Below, piece after piece: positions 1 through 7,035 of a stretch of 64,000 nucleotides of DNA. This DNA comes from Methanospirillum hungatei (GTDB lineage: Archaea > Halobacteriota > Methanomicrobia > Methanomicrobiales > Methanospirillaceae): contig NZ_CP077107.1 in the NCBI RefSeq assembly GCF_019263745.1, positions 2,666,001-2,730,000 of the forward strand. The letters run 5' to 3'. The translations under genes were made by a program, and so were the position numbers. Position 1 is the first letter of the stretch. Each line of letters opens with the position of its first letter. The notes beneath the pieces were generated by a model. That model was not told the origin of the DNA and searched no databases. It was given only the letters and a program-made list of their open reading frames with translations.

Positions 1-245
1 TCGTCATTATATCACCTGACTGAATTTTTGCATCATGAATCAAATTTAATGTAATGATTTAGTTAAATGAATTTTTTTTGGAGTATTGAAGGATTTCGGT
101 ATTTCAATGGCTTTTATTATTCAGTTCATGTATCCCGCCATGGCTTATGGATCAATACTTCTGTTTTTCCGGAATTACGCCCCTGCCCCCTCCTTTCGGA
201 TCTGCCATGTCTCCGGAATACCGGGGGATGATATGGATATACAGG
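1..245. repeat. Direct repeat, left copy (mntA start plus HIT tail)
   Basis: This segment matches bases about 12575-12795 in the same orientation, with roughly 80-85% identity by eye. It carries, on the minus strand, what looks like the start codon and leader of an MntA-type nucleotidyltransferase (ATG at 6-4, rest of the gene outside the window), then a shared AT-rich stretch, then the 3' tail of a HIT-family gene. The right copy has the same order, where the mntA-like gene is intact. The copies are about 12.57 kb apart and bracket the accessory region. The relation was seen by direct comparison; whether recombination between the copies moved the intervening DNA is inference. Confidence 0.7.
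152..245 (-). pseudogene. HIT-family protein, 3' tail remnant
   Basis: On the minus strand this encodes about 30 residues ending in GVIPEKQKY, with IHIIPRYSGDMADPK before it. That is the end of the histidine-triad loop and the C-terminus of a HIT-family hydrolase. The same tail occurs at 848, 3451 and 12730. No N-terminal part is present here, so it is a dead fragment. Confidence 0.65.
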
Positions 246-321
246 ATATCCTTTGATATCAAAAAATATTTGCTCTTCATAAAAATGAAAATAAAGAGAA
301 ATAATTTATGCTCAGATTAAA

Positions 322-331
322 AAGATATAAT
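322..331 (+). promoter_or_regulatory. TATA-like box upstream of hicB
   Basis: The AT-rich motif AAGATATAAT lies about 65 bases upstream of the hicB start. It fits an archaeal TATA box, which would leave a leader of about 40 bases carrying the strong ribosome binding site AGGAGGT at 383-389. Assigned by position and composition only. Confidence 0.4.
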
Positions 332-394
332 TAATAGAGAATTGGGTACCCATTACAGGTTTATTATAATCGTCTCACCTTTAGGAGGTATATC

Positions 395-607
395 ATGGAT
401 ACATTTACTGCAATAATTCATCAGGAAGGGGAATTCTTTGTTGCATTATGCCCGGAAACTGGTACTGTAAGCCAGGGAAAGAGTATAGAAGAGGCTATTA
501 CAAATCTCAAAGAAGCAACGGAACTTTATCTTGAAGAATTTCCTGCTCCTCATCATTCACGGAGTTTAATAACAACTTTTGAGGTAGCATCGATTGCCGC
601 CCAATAA
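395..607 (+). CDS. hicB: HicB-family antitoxin
   Basis: This 70-residue protein has the compact HicB fold signature: an N-terminal strand (FTAIIHQEGEFFVALCPE), then SQGKSIEEAITNLKEATELYLEE. HicB antitoxins bind and neutralise the HicA mRNA interferase and usually repress their own operon. The start is well supported by AGGAGGT six bases upstream. There is no obvious C-terminal DNA-binding domain, so this is the short form. The partner hicA overlaps its 3' end by 14 bases but is interrupted by a stop codon, so the antitoxin may be an orphan. The family call is firm; its present function is uncertain. Confidence 0.85.
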   Translation: MDTFTAIIHQEGEFFVALCPETGTVSQGKSIEEAITNLKEATELYLEEFPAPHHSRSLITTFEVASIAAQ

Positions 608-824
608 ACCAATTTCGGGTGCATCAGCTATCAAAATACTATGTAAACATTTTGGATTTGTAATTTCAGGAAGGAAAGGGAGTCATGTACGACTTTCCAA
701 AAATACCCCGGAGGGATAAGTTGGAACCGTGATTCCGATGCATGAGGAACTGGCCCCAGGTACTATTCGGCATGCCCTGAAATTAGCAGGTATCTCATTT
801 GAAGAGTTTGAAGAATTCCTATAA
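594..824 (+). pseudogene. hicA: HicA mRNA interferase with in-frame stop
   Basis: The frame opens at a TTG at 594 inside hicB (PPNKPISGASAIKILCKHFG) and runs through the family motif GRKGSHVRLSK, which holds the catalytic His. TAA at 717-719 then interrupts it. The same frame continues beyond with VGTVIPMHEELAPGTIRHAL and AGISFEEFEEFL, the normal HicA C-terminus, ending at a TAA at 822-824. Without the internal stop it would be a standard-length HicA of about 76 residues. The residue at the stop is usually polar or basic, so a single substitution is the simplest explanation. As it stands the toxin is probably inactive, since the truncated product lacks the last strand and helix. Confidence 0.8.
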
Positions 825-847
825 TTCGGGTTTAATTTAATTTCTCT

Positions 848-1003
848 TCAATACTTCTGCTTCTCCGGAATTACCCCTCTGACTCCTCCCTCTGGATCTA
901 CCATGTCTCCGGAATACCGGGGGATGATATGGATATGCAGGTGTATTACCGTCTTTCTTGCCGGTATACCGTCGTTTATCCCGATATTATACCCGTCCGG
1001 AGA
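848..1003 (-). pseudogene. HIT-family protein, C-terminal fragment
   Basis: On the minus strand the fragment encodes SPDGYNIGINDGIPARKT followed by HLHIHIIPR, which is the full histidine triad, and then RYSGDMVDPEGG to the terminal GVIPEKQKY. HIT proteins are nucleotide phosphoramidases or hydrolases. The N-terminal half is missing: codons upstream of 1003 do not match the paralogue at 3451-3864. The active-site loop survives but the fold is incomplete, so it is taken as a pseudogene fragment. A short reading frame from 1063 exists but its first 20 residues look unrelated. Confidence 0.7.
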
Positions 1004-1226
1004 ATGCAACATCGTTCCAGTTCCCGGTACTGTAATCCCGTGTTCTGGTGAGAGATGAACCAAACAGAATATATTCTCTATTCAATCTCCTTTTACTTAT
1101 CAGGAGCTAAAACTATGCCTGGTGTGACGGATCATGTTATTTTTGTGGGAGTACTCCTCTGGATATAAAGAATCCATAATTTCGGTTCTATTGAAAAGTT
1201 GATGAAGTCAGAAGGAAGATGAAATA

Positions 1227-1352
1227 ATGGGTGAAGCAGTGGAGATCCCGGACCCCGTGATGCATCTGATTGAACATTTAAAAAATAGGCCTGATGAGAA
1301 ACCTATCGAAGTGATCACGAGGTTCTATAATTCATGGTATTACTGTATATGA
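1227..1352 (+). pseudogene. RelB-type antitoxin, 5' fragment
   Basis: The frame encodes MGEAVEIPDPVMHLIEHL, then RPDEKPIEVITR, and ends after 41 residues. The first 33 residues are clearly paralogous to the complete antitoxins at 4001-4228 and 10707-10934, which continue with an acidic segment and an EE...R.L.G motif. Here the sequence switches at about 1327 into the tail of a DUF4258-like gene, so the fragment is a chimeric junction and probably not functional. Confidence 0.65.
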
Positions 1353-1398
1353 ACCGTATGCTCAAGTATGGGATAGTGAACACCGGAGGAGAGTATGA
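1333..1398 (+). pseudogene. DUF4258-like toxin, 3' tail
   Basis: This frame reads HGITVYEPYAQVWDSEHRRR and ends in a TGA that overlaps the ATG of the YgiT-type gene (ATGA arrangement). A strand ending in 'VYEP...W...RRR' immediately before a YgiT-type zinc-finger gene is the typical end of DUF4258 proteins, which accompany YgiT antitoxins. Only about 21 residues remain; the rest was replaced by an unrelated antitoxin fragment. Confidence 0.5.
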
Positions 1399-1634
1399 AA
1401 TGTGCAATTTGTAAACGTGGAATTTGTGAACCAGGCACTATTACTGTCACATTAGAACGAGGACCTACAACCGTGGTAATCAGACAGGTCCCAGCCATGG
1501 TTTGTAACACCTGTGGCGAAGAATATCTGAATGAAGAGATTACTGATACCGTCTTGTCGATTGCTGAACATGATGTCGAGTCTGGTGTTCAGGTTGATAT
1601 CAGGGAGTACCGGGCTGCCTGTGCTTCCATATAA
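1395..1634 (+). CDS. YgiT-type zinc-finger protein (MqsA-like antitoxin)
   Basis: This 79-residue protein opens with MKCAICKRG and has CNTCGEEY about 35 residues later. The two CxxC pairs form the zinc-binding N-terminal domain of the YgiT/MqsA group. Such small proteins are normally encoded directly after a DUF4258 gene and are considered antitoxins. Here the ribosome binding site GGAGGAG (1385-1391) and a start overlapping the DUF4258 stop are preserved, but the upstream toxin is reduced to its tail. The protein is therefore probably an orphan antitoxin or a DNA-binding relic. No C-terminal helix-turn-helix is present. Confidence 0.75.
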   Translation: MKCAICKRGICEPGTITVTLERGPTTVVIRQVPAMVCNTCGEEYLNEEITDTVLSIAEHDVESGVQVDIREYRAACASI

Positions 1635-2037
1635 TTCAGAATTTTTGAGTTTAAGATGGACATGATCTCACGATCCCACATAACGTCGCTCTACAAAACC
1701 CCATTATATAACCCGACTTGGAGTTATGTTATCTCTATCTTATTGTATTCTGGAGCAGATATCATCCTAATATTGTCTGATCCTTCCTTAATAATGAAAT
1801 TGAATCCAATATTTTCAGGGAAAGATGTTTATTAATCTGAAATATTATGAAAACCAGGGTTCATGGCTCAAACGTAAGGCAATGGGAGCGATGAACGCAA
1901 ATAAGATATCAACATGTTATGCAGGCATACGTTTCAACCTGATGCGTAAGGAAAACATAATTGAAAAAATTTTAGCCATTATTGATACTTCATTATTTAA
2001 TATAACCGCAAAGACACCAATACTTGCCCCCCAGTAT
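1635..2037. other. Intergenic stretch, no gene supported
   Basis: About 400 AT-rich bases lie between the YgiT-like gene and the convergent hepT. An open frame at 1825-2127 overlaps the hepT end, lacks a ribosome binding site and shows no family resemblance. No structured RNA was recognised. Confidence 0.4.
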
Positions 2038-2385
2038 TCATGCCTCTTCTGCTTGTTCAGAAAGAATAGACTCTGCAACATTTTTCAAGGGATGGATCTT
2101 GCTTACGATTATATTCCAGAGGATTGAAGGTTTTATATTAAAATATGAATGAGCAATAATATCCCTTAAACCAGCGATCTTTCGCCATTCTATATCCGGG
2201 TATGAGTCTAGAATATCAGAAGGGATGTGTTTGACTGACTCACCGATAATAAGTAAATTATGAACCGTTGCATCCCGTGTCCGTTTATCATCAAGAAATG
2301 ATTCATATGTGAGATCCTTTACATAGGATTCGATATCACCGCATGCATGAAAAATATCTTCCACAAAAAGAATCCAGTCTCTCAT
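2038..2385 (-). CDS. hepT: HepT-like ribonuclease toxin (DUF86)
   Basis: This 115-residue protein has the HEPN/DUF86 layout: RDWILFVEDIF near the start, then DATVHNLLIIGESVKHIP, then the catalytic motif RDIIAHSYFNI (R-x4-H-x-Y) close to the C-terminus. HepT toxins are RNases silenced by the partner MntA nucleotidyltransferase, which AMPylates or otherwise modifies the Tyr of this motif. The start overlaps the end of the mntA-like gene upstream by four bases (ATGA), so the pair is translationally coupled. All key residues are present and this is the intact copy in the window; the copy at 11937-12291 is broken. Confidence 0.88.
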   Translation of the reverse strand: MRDWILFVEDIFHACGDIESYVKDLTYESFLDDKRTRDATVHNLLIIGESVKHIPSDILDSYPDIEWRKIAGLRDIIAHSYFNIKPSILWNIIVSKIHPLKNVAESILSEQAEEA

Positions 2386-2666
2386 GCAAATACTGTTTCC
2401 CGTATGATTCTTTCTTTTATCCGGGTTTTTATGCTATCTTCAATGACAAGATCCACTTTTTTATTGAATGAGTCTTCAAGAAAAAATTTTAAATCCATGT
2501 AATTATCAAAGGTCTCCTGTCCTTCCTGAAAGGTGACGAGGATGTCAATATCGCTTTCAGGAGATGCGGTACCTGTACTATATGAACCAAACACACCAAT
2601 CCGCGATATCCCAAATCTTCTTTTCAGGATTGGAAGCACCGTATTGATCTCCTTTATTACATCCAT
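2382..2666 (-). CDS. mntA: MntA-like nucleotidyltransferase antitoxin
   Basis: A minimal nucleotidyltransferase of about 94 residues from the preferred start (MDVIKEIN). The family signature GVFGSYSTG followed by SPESDIDILV gives the GSxxxG...DxD metal-binding motif, and VDLVIEDSIK supplies the third acidic strand. In MNT/HEPN modules this protein is the antitoxin that modifies HepT. It is followed by hepT with a 4-base overlap. A longer frame from 2729 adds 21 residues (QEIYSWYTCYSYREEERRSK) that look non-homologous, so the internal Met was chosen. Confidence 0.85.
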   Translation of the reverse strand: MDVIKEINTVLPILKRRFGISRIGVFGSYSTGTASPESDIDILVTFQEGQETFDNYMDLKFFLEDSFNKKVDLVIEDSIKTRIKERIIRETVFA

Positions 2667-3450
2667 TTTGGATCTCCTCTCTTCCTCTCTGTATGAATAA
2701 CAGGTATACCATGAGTATATCTCCTGCATATTGATAATAGATTGCCATGCTGTCAGTCATCTCTTTTCGATAAGAGTCCACGCTGTGCTGGAACCGGGGG
2801 ATTTGAATGATAGGGATGGGTGGATTGCTCCAGCCACCCGGTATCTCTGTGCCCTGGAACAGAATTGCCTTTCCCGTGACGGGATGGTCCCGAGGACTGA
2901 CCGGTCCGTGAAATATATGAATCTCTCCGAACCTTATCTACGGTCATCTTGTTTATGGATCCGGTGAAGCAGCCCCTGATTCTGGGTGATTTCAAGTTCC
3001 ATCATAGTTTTCTTTAAACATATGAGTCCTGTTCGATCAGGTTAAAATTTGGTTTGTAATCCGGATAACGACGATGGATACATTGTTCTTTTAGAGGGGA
3101 ACAGTTTTTCACACGGTCATTGAGATGGCTGAAGGGAAGGGACATGAAACGGACCGGCTTAAAACCCTCATTGTCTTTTACCTCATTAAGAATATATGGT
3201 TTATTTTGGAAAATTAATTAAAAACGCCCATGAGGCTTTGCCTCATGCTTAACTCATGAAAACCGAATATACATAGTCCATTTGCAATTTTACATAGGTT
3301 TTCATGGAATATAATTGCTAAAGCGGGACATCCTAATCAAGCACCAGATCCTCAAGTTTTATGATTTATCAAATAATTATTTTATGGGGGTATTTTTAAG
3401 AACCGTAAGGATTTTCATAGGAACTATTCGTTTTCTCATCTCATTTCTCT
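2667..3450. other. Gene-poor stretch with decayed coding remains
   Basis: Some 780 bases without a convincing gene. The minus strand of 2750-2990 is open in overlapping frames with protein-like composition (for example PVSPRDHPVTGKAILFQG in one frame), which suggests an old coding remnant that I cannot assign. A perfect hairpin lies at 3229-3247. Nothing else was recognised. Confidence 0.35.
3229..3247. other. Perfect short hairpin
   Basis: CATGAGGC, three T, then GCCTCATG: an 8-base stem with a 3-base loop. It stands in AT-rich DNA with no adjacent complete gene. It could be a transcript-end structure or a remnant of a mobile-element end; nothing decides between these. Confidence 0.45.
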
Positions 3451-3864
3451 TCAATACTTCTGCTTCTCCGGAATTACTCCCCTGCCCCCTCCTTTCGGAT
3501 CTGCCATGTCTCCGGAATACCGGGGGATGTTATGGATATGCAGGTGCATTACCGTCTTTCCTGCCGGTATACCGTCGTTTATCCCGATATTATACCCGTC
3601 CGGAGAATAATTCCAGTCCAGAAAACCTTTTGCATCCCGGACTAGCTCCTAGAGAGCAGTAATCTCTTCTTCTGTTGCATGAAAGATAGAGGAGATGTGC
3701 CGTTTTGGGATTATGAGCAGGTGGCGGGGGGAGACTGGATACGTGTCATACCTGGCATAAGCATATTCGTTGTCAAGAATGATGTCATCCGGTCCGGGAG
3801 TGCAGAAGATACAGGTTACGGGACCAATTGGGATTTCCTCATGAGCAAACAGGCGAAAAGCCAA
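3451..3864 (-). pseudogene. HIT-family protein with in-frame amber codon
   Basis: This is the most complete of the four HIT copies. The N-terminal part has CIFCTPGPDDIILDNEYAYA, then HLLIIPKRHISS, as in HIT-family nucleotide hydrolases. After EEEITAL an in-frame TAG at 3649-3651 interrupts the gene. The same frame continues with ELVRDAKGFLDWN, SPDGYNIGINDG, the histidine triad HLHIHNIPR and the terminal GVIPEKQKY, stopping at a TGA at 3451-3453. Without the amber codon the product would be 137 residues, normal for the family. Pyrrolysine readthrough is formally possible in methanogens, but no pyl genes are visible here and this site does not resemble the known methylamine methyltransferase contexts. 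A nonsense mutation is the simpler reading. Confidence 0.75.
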
Positions 3865-3950
3865 TATAAGGCGGATAATATCCGGTGTACAGATATACAG
3901 ATTATTGGTCAGGAACTGATCCAGTTTGAAGAATTAGCTATTCGAAATGA

Positions 3951-3958
3951 ATATATAT
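3951..3958 (+). promoter_or_regulatory. TATA-like box for the antitoxin-toxin pair
   Basis: ATATATAT lies about 45 bases before the antitoxin start at 4001, with the ribosome binding site AGGAGGAG at 3983-3990 between them. This spacing suits an archaeal promoter with a short leader. Confidence 0.45.
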
Positions 3959-4000
3959 TTAGGTACGAAGAAAGATGCAATCAGGAGGAGAAGAAATCAT

Positions 4001-4228
4001 ATGAGTGAATCAATAGAAATCCCCTTTCCTCTGATGCAGCGGATTGAAAGGTTAAAAATCCAGCCCGATGAGAAACCAATAGATGTGATAATCAGGCTTC
4101 TTGATTACTACGACGATGCAGATGAGATAGATGAGGAAACAAATCAGAGGATCCTGAAAGGGCTCGAGGATGTAGATGCCGGCAGACACAGACCCCTCCG
4201 TGATATCGCACAAGAGATGGGGATCTGA
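4001..4228 (+). CDS. RelB-type antitoxin
   Basis: A 75-residue acidic protein starting MSESIEIPFPLMQRIERL, with a helical middle (DEKPIDVIIRLLDYY) and a charged tail (EETNQRILKGLEDVDAG). It has the size, charge and position of an antitoxin directly upstream of a RelE/ParE-type toxin gene, which starts at the base after its stop codon. The start was chosen because AGGAGGAG lies ten bases upstream; a longer frame from 3947 has no such site. Close paralogues are the fragment at 1227 and the gene at 10707-10934, so this antitoxin family is multiplied in the genome. Confidence 0.8.
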   Translation: MSESIEIPFPLMQRIERLKIQPDEKPIDVIIRLLDYYDDADEIDEETNQRILKGLEDVDAGRHRPLRDIAQEMGI

Positions 4229-4498
4229 TTGCCCTATGTCGTGGACTTTTCAGAGGATGCAGAAGATGATCTAAAACGACTTCCTAATGATGTGGCTCAA
4301 AGAATAAAAGATAAAATATTCTTTCTTGAAACGGTCTCCAATCCTCGAAAATATCTGGATAAAGTTGAGGGAAAATATAACGGCAGGGTTTATCGGTACA
4401 GGATTGGGGATTTTCGGGCATATCTAACATTCAAAGATGAAGTGTTAGTAATAGTTGTAATACAAGTTGGCTTAAGGAAGAATATTTATAAAAGATAG
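4229..4498 (+). CDS. RelE/ParE-family toxin
   Basis: An 89-residue basic protein (PYVVDFSEDAEDDLKRLP, then NPRKYLDKVEGKYNG, YRYRIGDFRAYLTF and VGLRKNIYKR) with all the segments of a RelE-type ribosome-dependent mRNA interferase or ParE-like toxin. The conserved basic 'YR.GDYR' strand and the C-terminal 'R..IY.R' are both present. It starts at a TTG directly after the antitoxin TGA, consistent with coupled translation. It looks complete. Its exact activity (mRNA cleavage or gyrase inhibition) cannot be told from sequence. Confidence 0.85.
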   Translation: MPYVVDFSEDAEDDLKRLPNDVAQRIKDKIFFLETVSNPRKYLDKVEGKYNGRVYRYRIGDFRAYLTFKDEVLVIVVIQVGLRKNIYKR

Positions 4499-4699
4499 TA
4501 GGCCCTGAAATAAGGCGATGATCATAGATATATCTTCAGGGTGAAATTTTTATCATTCTTTTCTTATCCTTCATTATCACCTTTATACCTCGATATTATT
4601 TGTTTTGGATGTTTCTCACCGGGGCAATAATCTATCATCCTGAACCAGAATCGGTAACATGGAGTTCTGGCGGTGAGCTGAAATGTGTTTAGGGCATTA
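4499..4699. other. Intergenic stretch after the toxin gene
   Basis: AT-rich DNA without a supported gene. From about 4620 onward it grades into a degenerate coding remnant that becomes recognisable as HicA-like after 4700. Confidence 0.3.
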
Positions 4700-4819
4700 G
4701 GGGATCTCCATATCGCTGCCCTTAAACGAACCGGATGGATAATAAACCATATTGAAGGCGGTCATTCCATCCTTATGAAAGAAGGAATTCGACTCCATCA
4801 GAAAAAAAGAGAATTATGA
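4700..4819 (+). pseudogene. HicA-like remnant
   Basis: One frame reads GDLHIAALKRTGWIINHIE and continues GGHSILMKEGIRLHQ to a TGA at 4817-4819. The order 'L...GW......GGH.I..K.G' matches the HicA/YcfA fold around its catalytic His. The N-terminal 'SG.E' segment is absent and stop codons lie just upstream. It overlaps the end of the convergent exported-protein gene by a few bases. Probably a dead second hicA. Confidence 0.5.
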
Positions 4820-5572
4820 TTTTTCAAGTTCAAAATGATAGGTCATCTCGCCACCAGAAGATCCACTCACCCTCCCTTTTATCGATTTACAGTCTGACAA
4901 CAACGTGAATTCTATCGGTCCGGACTTCGCTCCTTCTTTCCATGTCCCACTCATGATATTGCCTGAAATTGTTCCGGTAATCTTCCCATCATTCAGAGGA
5001 TATGTACCCTTCACAGAATTACCAGACTGGGTCAGAGAAATTGCTCCTCCGAAAAACTGCGGTGCACCAGGCCATGATCCGGTCCATGAGCACCCAACAG
5101 TTTTCTTTGATGATTTAGAAATATCGTAATGAATTTCAGTCATACCACAAAAGTCCGAATCTTCATTATTTGCCCATGTACTTTCATCAGAATCTTTTAC
5201 CTGGTACATTCCCTGACTGATATCTTCATTTACTGTGGCGAACCAGTATGCATTTTTCACACCTCCCTGGCCTGGTTTACCTGTTGTTTTCCAAGGTCCG
5301 TATGTCGTACCGTCATCAGTATTTACAAGCGAAATCTTACCCGTTTTTTCAGTTCCCATACCATAATTCCAATGATAATTGGTTATTGTACAAATATGTA
5401 CCTGAGAATCGAAGGTAACCTCAGTCGGATTAATTGGATCATTCTCCACTGTATAAATATTTCCATTTGTCCATTTCTCTGAGCATTCTGCAAAAACCAG
5501 TGGAATACACATGCTAGAAAGTAAAATGATCAGAGTAAAAATTTTTATTTTCATCCTGTTGCTTTTCATCAT
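4814..5572 (-). CDS. Exported protein of unknown function
   Basis: A 252-residue protein with a clear Sec signal peptide (charged start MMKSNRMKIK, hydrophobic core IFTLIILLSSMCIPLVFA, likely cleavage before ECSEKW). The mature part is rich in Gly, Ser, Thr and aromatic residues. Its second half has the strand pattern GTYPLNDGKITGTISGNIM, then GTWKEG, GPIEFTLLSDCKSIKGRV and YHFELEKS, the look of a small beta-barrel or lipocalin-like sheet. I do not recognise the family. It probably acts outside the membrane; no neighbouring gene suggests a role. Confidence 0.75.
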   Translation of the reverse strand: MMKSNRMKIKIFTLIILLSSMCIPLVFAECSEKWTNGNIYTVENDPINPTEVTFDSQVHICTITNYHWNYGMGTEKTGKISLVNTDDGTTYGPWKTTGKPGQGGVKNAYWFATVNEDISQGMYQVKDSDESTWANNEDSDFCGMTEIHYDISKSSKKTVGCSWTGSWPGAPQFFGGAISLTQSGNSVKGTYPLNDGKITGTISGNIMSGTWKEGAKSGPIEFTLLSDCKSIKGRVSGSSGGEMTYHFELEKS

Positions 5573-5962
5573 TTCTCACCTTATGAATGATCAGCCATAT
5601 CTGCTGACTATGAACCCCTGTTAAAGCATCATATTATTAAAAAATTTGCCATGCAAAAAGGGGTACCTCTGTTTGTATACAATATAAAATCCATATGGAG
5701 GTCATTTTGCCTCTTCTTCATTTCATATAGGGTACCCACATGACTCAGCCCGTCCCTCCCTGCTCCCCTGGTTCTGCTCCATACCTGATCAATGAAATCC
5801 GTATCAGTTTTATTTAAATAGAACACGAAGTCTCCATAGATAAAAATCTCTCACCACGTCTTCCAATCCCCCAAATCCATATCATAAAGCCTTCCATTCG
5901 TCCCACCTTTTCACTTTCACCCTGCACCCCTGAAATTCATATACTACCTCATGTAACCATGA
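5573..5962. other. Intergenic stretch before the replication operon
   Basis: About 390 bases between two divergent transcription units. It must hold the promoters of both. The stretch TCATATAC at 5938-5945 is a possible TATA box for the operon to the right. An open frame at 5629-5826 (minus) has no supporting features and was not accepted. Confidence 0.35.
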
Positions 5963-6259
5963 ATGGAGGATCGTTCCTCCTCACGAAACACACCTAATGC
6001 CGCTCTGTGGGACAAATCACTCCCACATAGCGATTATTCTGGATACCTCTCCTGCTGCACCCGGTATATCCAGGACACGATGCAAAACAGGATGTATCAG
6101 TACTGGCAAACCCTCTCAGAAGACCCGGAATCACCAGGGGATTTTCCAATGACAACACAAGCAGCCAATTCTATCTCATGTCAAAAAAACCCTGATGAAC
6201 GGGCAGAAGAGAACCGGATTCATACATCCTCGAAAAAACACACAAAAATCAGAGAGTGA
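5963..6259 (+). CDS. Small hypothetical protein of the replication module
   Basis: A 98-residue polar protein (MEDRSSSRNTPNAALWDKSL, with a Cys pair in GYLSCCTRYIQDTMQ and a charged tail). No family is recognised. It opens the compact operon and is followed after 14 bases by a 50-codon frame. The start is uncertain because no good ribosome binding site precedes it. It is accepted for its operon position and composition rather than homology. Confidence 0.45.
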   Translation: MEDRSSSRNTPNAALWDKSLPHSDYSGYLSCCTRYIQDTMQNRMYQYWQTLSEDPESPGDFPMTTQAANSISCQKNPDERAEENRIHTSSKKHTKIRE

Positions 6260-6273
6260 ATATGGAGTAGACC

Positions 6274-6426
6274 ATGCGACGTGGAAAACGAATCAAAAGA
6301 GAGTACCCCCGCTCAATCATCCAGCTTGGAGGCATGACGATCAGGGCAGGGGCAGTTCTAAGCTATAGATTTATACGGATATTATCATTTCCCCCGAGGA
6401 AAAACGGAGGTTGTCATGTCATATGA
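6274..6426 (+). CDS. Very small basic protein
   Basis: Fifty residues, strongly basic at the start (MRRGKRIKREYPRSIIQLGG) with a hydrophobic and basic second half (TIRAGAVLSYRFIRILSFPP). It ends in a TGA that overlaps the next gene's start region by 11 bases, as expected of a coupled operon member. No family recognised. It could be a small DNA- or RNA-binding protein, or a chance frame. Confidence 0.4.
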   Translation: MRRGKRIKREYPRSIIQLGGMTIRAGAVLSYRFIRILSFPPRKNGGCHVI

Positions 6427-6742
6427 CACCAAAGCCAGCCGGTGTGCCATCTGGTTTGCTATCAGCGATCTCAAAAACCGGGGCTATCTTACCGATCGGT
6501 GTTGCGGAAAGGACCGGATCTTTGACCTCATCGCCTGGAACCGGGAAAATATCCTCGGTCTCATAATCAGAACCTCCCGGACAAAAAACATCAGGTCCTG
6601 CCATGAAGAGATACTGAAAATCTCTGCCCTGGTTCAGAACCGGATGATACCAGGTAAAACTGAACTCTGGCTTTATCATCCAGGTGGAAGGTCACGGTAT
6701 GACATTGTTCCCGGAGGAGCGATATGCATCAGGGAGGCCTGA
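6416..6742 (+). CDS. Small protein resembling a PD-(D/E)XK/Hjc-like fold
   Basis: A 108-residue protein: ASRCAIWFAISDLKNRGYL, then GKDRIFDLIAWNRENILGL, then IIRTSRTKNI, and a C-terminal strand KTELWLYHPGGRSRYDI. The pattern 'helix, D-x-x-x-D-L-I-A, strand, I-R-T-S' and the ending 'W.Y.PGG....DI' recall archaeal Holliday-junction-resolvase-like nucleases. However, the usual E-x-K on the third strand reads IIR, so catalytic activity is doubtful. AGGAAAAACGGAGG lies just upstream. Within a replication operon a DNA-processing or DNA-binding role would make sense; this is inference. Confidence 0.5.
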   Translation: MSYDTKASRCAIWFAISDLKNRGYLTDRCCGKDRIFDLIAWNRENILGLIIRTSRTKNIRSCHEEILKISALVQNRMIPGKTELWLYHPGGRSRYDIVPGGAICIREA

Positions 6743-6744
6743 AC

Positions 6745-7035
6745 ATGTCGTCCATGTTACAGATGGAGGTCATATCAGCAGTCTTTGCGGCAGTCAGGCC
6801 CGATGACACCCTCATCTCCCGTCAGCGGATAGAAGAAGAGATACAGGCCAGACCAGAACTCTATCCACAATTATCCACCAGGACCAGGATAGGCAGACGC
6901 CGGATAATATCCTGTGTAATGAACCGGACATTTACCATCTGGAGTAAAACACAGGCTGTCCAGCCCTCCTCGTTTGTTTGGCAGATCAGGAGCAAGCTGG
7001 ATTCTCATTCTGTCACAGATGAGGTCCAGCCATGA
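6745..7035 (+). CDS. Small basic protein, possible DNA-binding
   Basis: A 96-residue protein with a helix-rich N-terminal half (SSMLQMEVISAVFAAVRPDD, then ISRQRIEEEIQA) and a basic middle (STRTRIGRRRIISCVMN) compatible with a winged-helix domain. It starts two bases after the preceding stop, with GGAGG at 6731, and its end overlaps the primase gene by four bases. No family is recognised. The internal Met at 6745 was preferred to the frame start at 6724 because of the ribosome binding site. Confidence 0.5.
   Translation: MSSMLQMEVISAVFAAVRPDDTLISRQRIEEEIQARPELYPQLSTRTRIGRRRIISCVMNRTFTIWSKTQAVQPSSFVWQIRSKLDSHSVTDEVQP

Noticed and set aside
1825-2127. Open frame of 100 codons on the plus strand
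   Set aside because: It overlaps the end of hepT, has no ribosome binding site and its composition is that of AT-rich non-coding DNA.
2753-2995. Overlapping open frames in a protein-like stretch
   Set aside because: Three frames are open and none can be tied to a family, so at most it is a decayed gene; not listed as a CDS.
5629-5826. Open frame of 65 codons on the minus strand
   Set aside because: No ribosome binding site, no family resemblance, and it lies in the presumed promoter region of divergent units.
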